From contig MU657174.1 in the NCBI GenBank assembly GCA_026770575.1, forward strand, positions 331,329 to 374,074: 42,746 bases of DNA, given 5' to 3'. Both the position numbers and the translations under genes were made by a program. Below the pieces are notes generated by a model, which saw only the letters and a program-made list of their open reading frames with translations, was not told the origin of the DNA and searched no databases. Below are positions 39,037-42,746 of this stretch, in pieces. The stretch comes from Pelagophyceae sp. CCMP2097 (taxonomy: Eukaryota > Sar > Pelagophyceae). Each line of letters starts with the position of its first letter. The first letter of the stretch is position 1.

Positions 39037-40278
39037 CTACATGACGCGGATGAGGACGCCCTCGGCGCCGACGCCGGGCGAGAACGAAAAGGCGAGGCCC
39101 TGCTTGAGGCCGCGCTCGCCCTTTGCCAGGGCCTTTTTGTGGTCGTTGAGGATGAGCTCGAGGACGAACATGACGCTCGGCGAGAGCATGTTGCCGTAGT
39201 TGGTGAGGACGTGCCAGCTATACTTGGCCTGCTCCTCGCTGAGGCCGAGGCCGTTTTGCGCCTCTTCGATGATGCGGCGGCCGCCCGGGTGGATGGCCCA
39301 AAAGTCGCAGTCGTTCTTCACCATGCCGTGCTTGGCCAAAAACCCGTCGACGTAGCCGCCCATGTTCTTCGCAATGTACTGCGGCAGGTACTTGGAGAGG
39401 ACGCAGGAGATGCCGTTCTCGTTGATGGACAGCGTGATGCCGTCCTCGGTGCCCTCCATGAGCCAGCCGTGCGTGTCAATCATGCCAAACTTGCCCTTGG
39501 CCGCCTTGCTGCCCACGGGCTCCGCCGAGATGACGGCGGCGGCGCAGCCGTCGGCGAAGATGGCGTGCAGGATGGCGTCGTTGACGTTGTCGTCAAACGT
39601 CGTGTGCACGCTGGAAATCTCGACGCAGACCATCAGGGCCATCTTGCCCGGGTGCGACACGGCGTAGTCGTTGGCCACGCGGAAGCCGTTCATGGCCGCC
39701 GCGCAGCCCATGAAGCCGATGAGGCTGCGGTCCACGCCGCGCCACAGGCCAAGCGTCTTGATGAGCTCGCAGTCGAGGCCCGGGCCCAAAAAGCCAGTCG
39801 AGCTGACGACGACGAGTTTGCCGATCTGCTCGATGGGGATGCCCGCCTCGGCGATGGCCGCCTTACATACGCGCGTCACGAGCGGCACCGCCTTTTCGCG
39901 GAACATGTCGAGGCGCTTCTCCACGGGCATGCGGAACGACATGTCCTTGGGGAAGAAGTCCTCGTCGCCCTCGAGCTTCTGCTCCGGCGTAAAGTCGGGC
40001 ACCGCCATGTAGCGGTAGTCGATACGCGAGTTGCCGTAGATGCGCGCGAGCACGGGCCGGATGCTGTTGCACTCGGGGCACTTCTCCGCGATGGCCAGCG
40101 CCTGCTGCTGCGACGCGCGGTACGGCGGGTTGCCCGTCGCCATGCCCATGATCGTCGGGATGCGCTTCGCCTCGGCCGCCGGCTTGGTCGCCAGCACCAC
40201 GCCCAGGATCGTCACGGCCGCGACGAGGCCGCCCACGAGCAGCTTGGCCTCCGAAGGCAGCGTGGAAAAGAGCTCCAT
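39037..40278 (-). CDS. Type III polyketide synthase (chalcone synthase-like) with N-terminal membrane anchor, 413 aa
   Basis: A single exon from ATG 40278 (the frame is open further upstream but without family residues). Residues 12-31 are a hydrophobic helix (LLVGGLVAAVTILGVVLA). The thiolase-fold synthase follows. The catalytic Cys lies in GFMGCAAAMNG (C192), His in FWAIHPGGR (H330) and Asn in LTNYGNMLSPSVMF (N363), so the Cys-His-Asn triad is complete. SFSPGVGAEGVLI near the end is the usual GFGPG-like loop. Type III synthases extend acyl-CoA starters with malonyl-CoA to make pyrones, resorcinols, chalcones or alkylphenols; substrate cannot be told from motifs. The anchor suggests a membrane-bound lipid-derived starter, but that is inference. 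No introns, unlike most neighbours, and somewhat bacterial-like in sequence, so horizontal origin is possible. Confidence 0.93.
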   Translation of the reverse strand: MELFSTLPSEAKLLVGGLVAAVTILGVVLATKPAAEAKRIPTIMGMATGNPPYRASQQQALAIAEKCPECNSIRPVLARIYGNSRIDYRYMAVPDFTPEQKLEGDEDFFPKDMSFRMPVEKRLDMFREKAVPLVTRVCKAAIAEAGIPIEQIGKLVVVSSTGFLGPGLDCELIKTLGLWRGVDRSLIGFMGCAAAMNGFRVANDYAVSHPGKMALMVCVEISSVHTTFDDNVNDAILHAIFADGCAAAVISAEPVGSKAAKGKFGMIDTHGWLMEGTEDGITLSINENGISCVLSKYLPQYIAKNMGGYVDGFLAKHGMVKNDCDFWAIHPGGRRIIEEAQNGLGLSEEQAKYSWHVLTNYGNMLSPSVMFVLELILNDHKKALAKGERGLKQGLAFSFSPGVGAEGVLIRVM

Positions 40279-41005
40279 GGCTATGTCGTGTCCTACGGTG
40301 GACGCGCTCCGATGGCAGCCCTCGAGCGACGGGCGGGGGCGCCGCCCAATCGGAAGTGGTGACGAAAAATTTCGAGTTTCCTGCGCGTCTCGACCGCCCA
40401 GCGGGCCGCGCCTCTGCGAGGCCCGCTTTGGGCCCTCTCCGCCACGAGGCACCGACGACACGCCGACACGGGAAGGCACCAGTATCTTCTATCTGACGTG
40501 AGGTGCTGCGCTTGGTCTCGTGGTGTCTCTGGAGGAACGTAAGACGAAATTTCTCAGAAGTACGTCCGAGTCATTTCGTTTTCTGAAGCTTCAATCGGCA
40601 ATAAGAGGGACTTCATCTAACCATGTGGCACGTTAACCCTGTGTCGACGTGAAATAGATTGATCCCAAAATTTTGGTTAATCTTTTTGCGAGTGGCTACA
40701 ATCAAGCTGAATTTGCGTCCGATTGCGCGAGTGCTTAAAAAACTGGAAGGACGTCGCAGAGTTCCCGTGGCCGCTGGACCCGACGACGCGGGATCCTCGA
40801 CTCGATATTTTGGCCGGTACTCGTGATTCGAGATTTCGAGATTGGAACAAATCCTTACCCGAGAGGAATTCCACGCCGCCTCCGTCCGGCCGCCGGCCCG
40901 GGAGCTCCGGAGCTCCCGCCGAGTCACGGCGGGTCCCGGAGTCCCGGTCGTCGAAGGTTGTGTGGCGAGGGGCCTGGGTCTTTGAGCGGGCGGCCCGCAT
41001 CCACC
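40279..41005. promoter_or_regulatory. Divergent region between the polyketide synthase and SNARE genes
   Basis: About 730 nt between divergent starts. The middle (40560-40720) is AT-richer, suitable for promoters of both genes. Open frames reaching into it from both sides have low-complexity translations. No known element recognised. Confidence 0.35.
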
Positions 41006-41419
41006 ATGGCGCCCGCGGACCAGAGGTACGCCATGCCGGCGGGCCGCGCGGCGGCGCCGTGGGCCGCGCCGTCGGCCCCAGACCGCGCGGCGGGGAGTCT
41101 CGACCGCGCGTCGGCGCTGGACCGTGCGGATTTCCTGCTGCGCGACGCCGCGACGACCAACGCCGACTCGGAGGCTGTTAGCGGTGCGACGCTCGTCCAA
41201 ATGCAGACGCAAGGCGAACAGCTCCGCGGCGCCCGGACAACCGTGCAAGAAACGCGGCAGACGGTCAAAGAGGCAAAGGGCGTGCTCAACCTCATGGCGC
41301 GGAAGATCCTCAAGGAAAAACTCTGGCTCTACGCCATCGCGCTGGGCCTCGCCGGCGTCGACGTCGCCCTCGCGTACCGCCTCGCGACGAACGGCGGCAG
41401 CCTCGGCGCGCGGCGATGA
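41006..41419 (+). CDS. Vti1/Qb-like SNARE, short form, 137 aa
   Basis: The ATG 41006 is in a strong context (CCACCATGG). Residues about 38-105 form a SNARE heptad region (DRADFLLRDAATTN, TLVQMQTQGEQLRGARTTV, KEAKGVLNLMARKI) with a Gln at the position expected for the zero layer. It is followed directly by a C-terminal membrane anchor (LWLYAIALGLAGVDVALAY) and a short luminal tail. The layout and the ARKILKEKL junction resemble Vti1-type Qb SNAREs, which act in Golgi-endosome membrane fusion. Vti1 is usually about 220 residues with an N-terminal three-helix domain, which is missing here. The frame is open 5' of the ATG, but those residues are Pro/Arg-rich and not helical. An upstream exon is possible. 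Confidence 0.72.
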   Translation: MAPADQRYAMPAGRAAAPWAAPSAPDRAAGSLDRASALDRADFLLRDAATTNADSEAVSGATLVQMQTQGEQLRGARTTVQETRQTVKEAKGVLNLMARKILKEKLWLYAIALGLAGVDVALAYRLATNGGSLGARR

Positions 41420-41754
41420 GCCCGCAGCGGCGGCGCACCACGTCTGTTCGACGACGCCGCTTTTGACATCTCATCTTTTCTGATAACCCTTTCCAAATCG
41501 AATCGGACCCCCTGGAAATGGCAGCGCGCGAGACGGGCAGCACGCTATCATCTTCAGAGAGACGTTCCCAACTCACACATCACACTTTCGAGTGTCATGT
41601 GCGCACGTTCGTTGCCTGCACTCAAAGATACAATTCGTCAACTGCGACAACTTGGCCCTGATCCGCAGCCGTGGGTACACTTGTGAGGGCGGGGGTGAAT
41701 CTGTTTGCAATACCCGCTTTGAACACCATACTCACACTTCGCGCGCCTCGACAC

Positions 41755-41938
41755 GGGGCCGCCGACGCGATGGTCGGCGGTCGCCGCTGGGTCTTTCGGG
41801 TTGTCCGGCGGGTGTGGGGCCGCCGACACGCCGGTCGGCGACTGCCGCTGGGTCCAACAGTTTGGGCCCGACGGGCATGGGCCACCGACGCGACGGGCAG
41901 GGGTCGTCGCTGGGTCCATCAAGATGGAACCAACGAAC
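41755..41938. repeat. Imperfect tandem repeat, three units of 61-62 nt
   Basis: Units start near 41755, 41816 and 41878. Each opens with GGGCCGCCGACGCG-like sequence and carries CGCTGGGTC in its middle. The units diverge by about a quarter of positions. The period is not a multiple of three, arguing against a coding repeat. Confidence 0.75.
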
Positions 41939-42246
41939 GAACGCCGGCTCGACGGTCAGCGATCGCTGCTTAGTCCCCAGAGTTCGCCCGGCGGGTTTGA
42001 GGCCGCCGCCGTGACGGTCCGCGGACGCTCTTTAGGCCGCAGTCGCTCTTTGGAGATTTGAATATCCCCCATAATTATTTGACTCATGATTGTGGGAAGA
42101 TTTGAATAAATCAAACCCCTTTTAACTCCCCGTCCGAGGCCTTATTACACGAGCGCGCCGGAGGCACACGGAGGACCCGACTTCGAGCGAAGGATACAGA
42201 CAAATCCCATTGCAATGCCCGTGGACGTAGGATTCCTAAATAATTC

Positions 42247-42309
42247 AGGACCCGAAGGGTCCTTGCCGTTTATTCAACGTCAGTTTACGGCAAGGGCCCT
42301 TCGGGTCCT
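42247..42309. repeat. Inverted repeat, 23-nt arms with 17-nt loop
   Basis: The left arm 42247-42269 and right arm 42287-42309 are complementary at 22 of 23 positions (AGGACCCGAAGGG in the left arm). The transcript would form a stable hairpin. It could be a small transposon remnant, a regulatory RNA hairpin or a recombination-derived palindrome; the flanking bases show no convincing target-site duplication. Confidence 0.8.
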
Positions 42310-42522
42310 TTGATTGAAGGATTACCAGGGGCAATTTCATGTTAACTCTGTTTATTAAAAAACATCATTAAAAGCGCCCTTTTTAAAAGGCGACCAAAAC
42401 GGAGGTCGACCTTGACCCGGGGCTGCGCGGTCCCGGCGCGGTCCCGCCGAGGGTCCGACAGTGCCGGGGTCGGTACGACCGTCGCCCAACCTCCCCCAGA
42501 GGTTGTTCGAGGCGGCGCGGCG

Positions 42523-42746
42523 ATGAAGAGGCCGCACGACGGCTCTTCTCCGTCTGCGGCTCGCAGGTCCGATGAGGACGATGCGGCGGCTGCGCTGCTG
42601 ATTGCACAGCTCGAAGTCCGCTGGCACGAGGACGCGCTCGCCGCCGCGAGTCGCGCGGTCGTCGACGCGGAAGCCGCGTGCGCGCTGGCCGCGGCCGGCA
42701 CGCCAAGCACGGGGCCGCCCACGGAGACTTCGCCGCTGAGCTCGGC
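42523..42746 (+). CDS. Start of an unidentified protein (partial, runs off the right edge)
   Basis: From ATG 42523 the frame reads MKRPHDGSSPSAARRSDEDD followed by an Ala-rich helical stretch (AAALLIAQLEVRWHEDALAAA, with SRAVVDAEAACALAAAG after it) and stays open to the window end. A basic start with KRP and an acidic patch hints at a nuclear protein, but no domain is visible in 74 residues. The opposite strand is open too, in a less plausible frame. Confidence 0.4.
   Translation, partial: MKRPHDGSSPSAARRSDEDDAAAALLIAQLEVRWHEDALAAASRAVVDAEAACALAAAGTPSTGPPTETSPLSS

Larger units (their letters stand above)
41420..42522. other. 1.1-kb repeat-bearing intergenic region
   Basis: Holds an imperfect three-copy tandem repeat (41755-41938), an AT-rich stretch (42060-42130) and a strong hairpin (42247-42309). 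Open frames through the tandem repeat have low-complexity Arg/Gly/Pro translations and no domain, so no gene is called. Confidence 0.5.

Noticed and set aside
39139..40362. A 407-codon open frame on the plus strand
   Set aside because: Exactly antisense to the type III polyketide synthase. Composition (His/Arg/Val-rich, no domain) is that of a shadow.

Overview
The window is nuclear DNA of a gene-dense, GC-rich eukaryotic alga. Evidence for this: almost every gene is split by very short introns (about 40-180 nt) with TAG/CAG acceptors, and many predicted proteins start with signal peptides or plastid-type bipartite leaders. The products are typically eukaryotic: a Prp28 spliceosomal helicase, an AGC kinase, a Vti1-like SNARE, a voltage-gated K+ channel, an FKBP, a PIF1 helicase, and a LOV/RGS photoreceptor-like protein. 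The mix (MYND-RING-Sel1 protein, LOV domains, a plastid-type DUF1995-like protein) fits a photosynthetic stramenopile, most likely a pelagophyte related to Aureococcus or Pelagomonas. A haptophyte cannot be excluded. I saw no bacterial operon structure, rRNA, tRNA or CRISPR.

Layout, left to right. 0-8 kb: 3' end of a lysine-rich nuclear protein; a MYND-RING-Sel1 gene with a decayed tandem copy of its first exon; a DUF1995-like plastid protein; a conserved protein of unknown function; the Prp28/DDX23 helicase. 8-17 kb: a glyoxalase-domain protein (GLOD4-like), an FKBP isomerase, an HRDC-PIF1 helicase headed by a 14-nt minisatellite, a small MGC-starting protein, a two-domain cytidine deaminase-like membrane protein, and a PH-domain AGC kinase. 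17-24 kb: a carbohydrate cluster in which 6-phosphogluconolactonase lies between two inverted glucose-6-phosphate isomerase genes. All three begin with hydrophobic leaders, so they probably act in one compartment, plausibly the plastid. 24-35 kb: a K+ channel with a cyclic-nucleotide-binding fold, a 1,646-residue RGS-LOV-LOV-RGS protein, and a membrane-anchored methyltransferase. 35-42.7 kb: a secreted protein built of 33-residue repeats carrying N-glycosylation sequons, a membrane-anchored type III polyketide synthase, a short SNARE, a repeat-bearing spacer, and the start of a further gene.

I derived exon models by hand from homology and reading-frame arithmetic; joined exons keep frame throughout in the models given with coordinates. 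About twelve of roughly forty inferred introns need a GC rather than GT donor. The most interesting items are the dual-LOV/RGS protein next to a K+ channel, the GPI-PGL-GPI cluster, the sequon-repeat secreted protein, the HRDC-PIF1 fusion, the cytidine deaminase-like protein lacking a zinc ligand, and the abundance of GC-AG introns.
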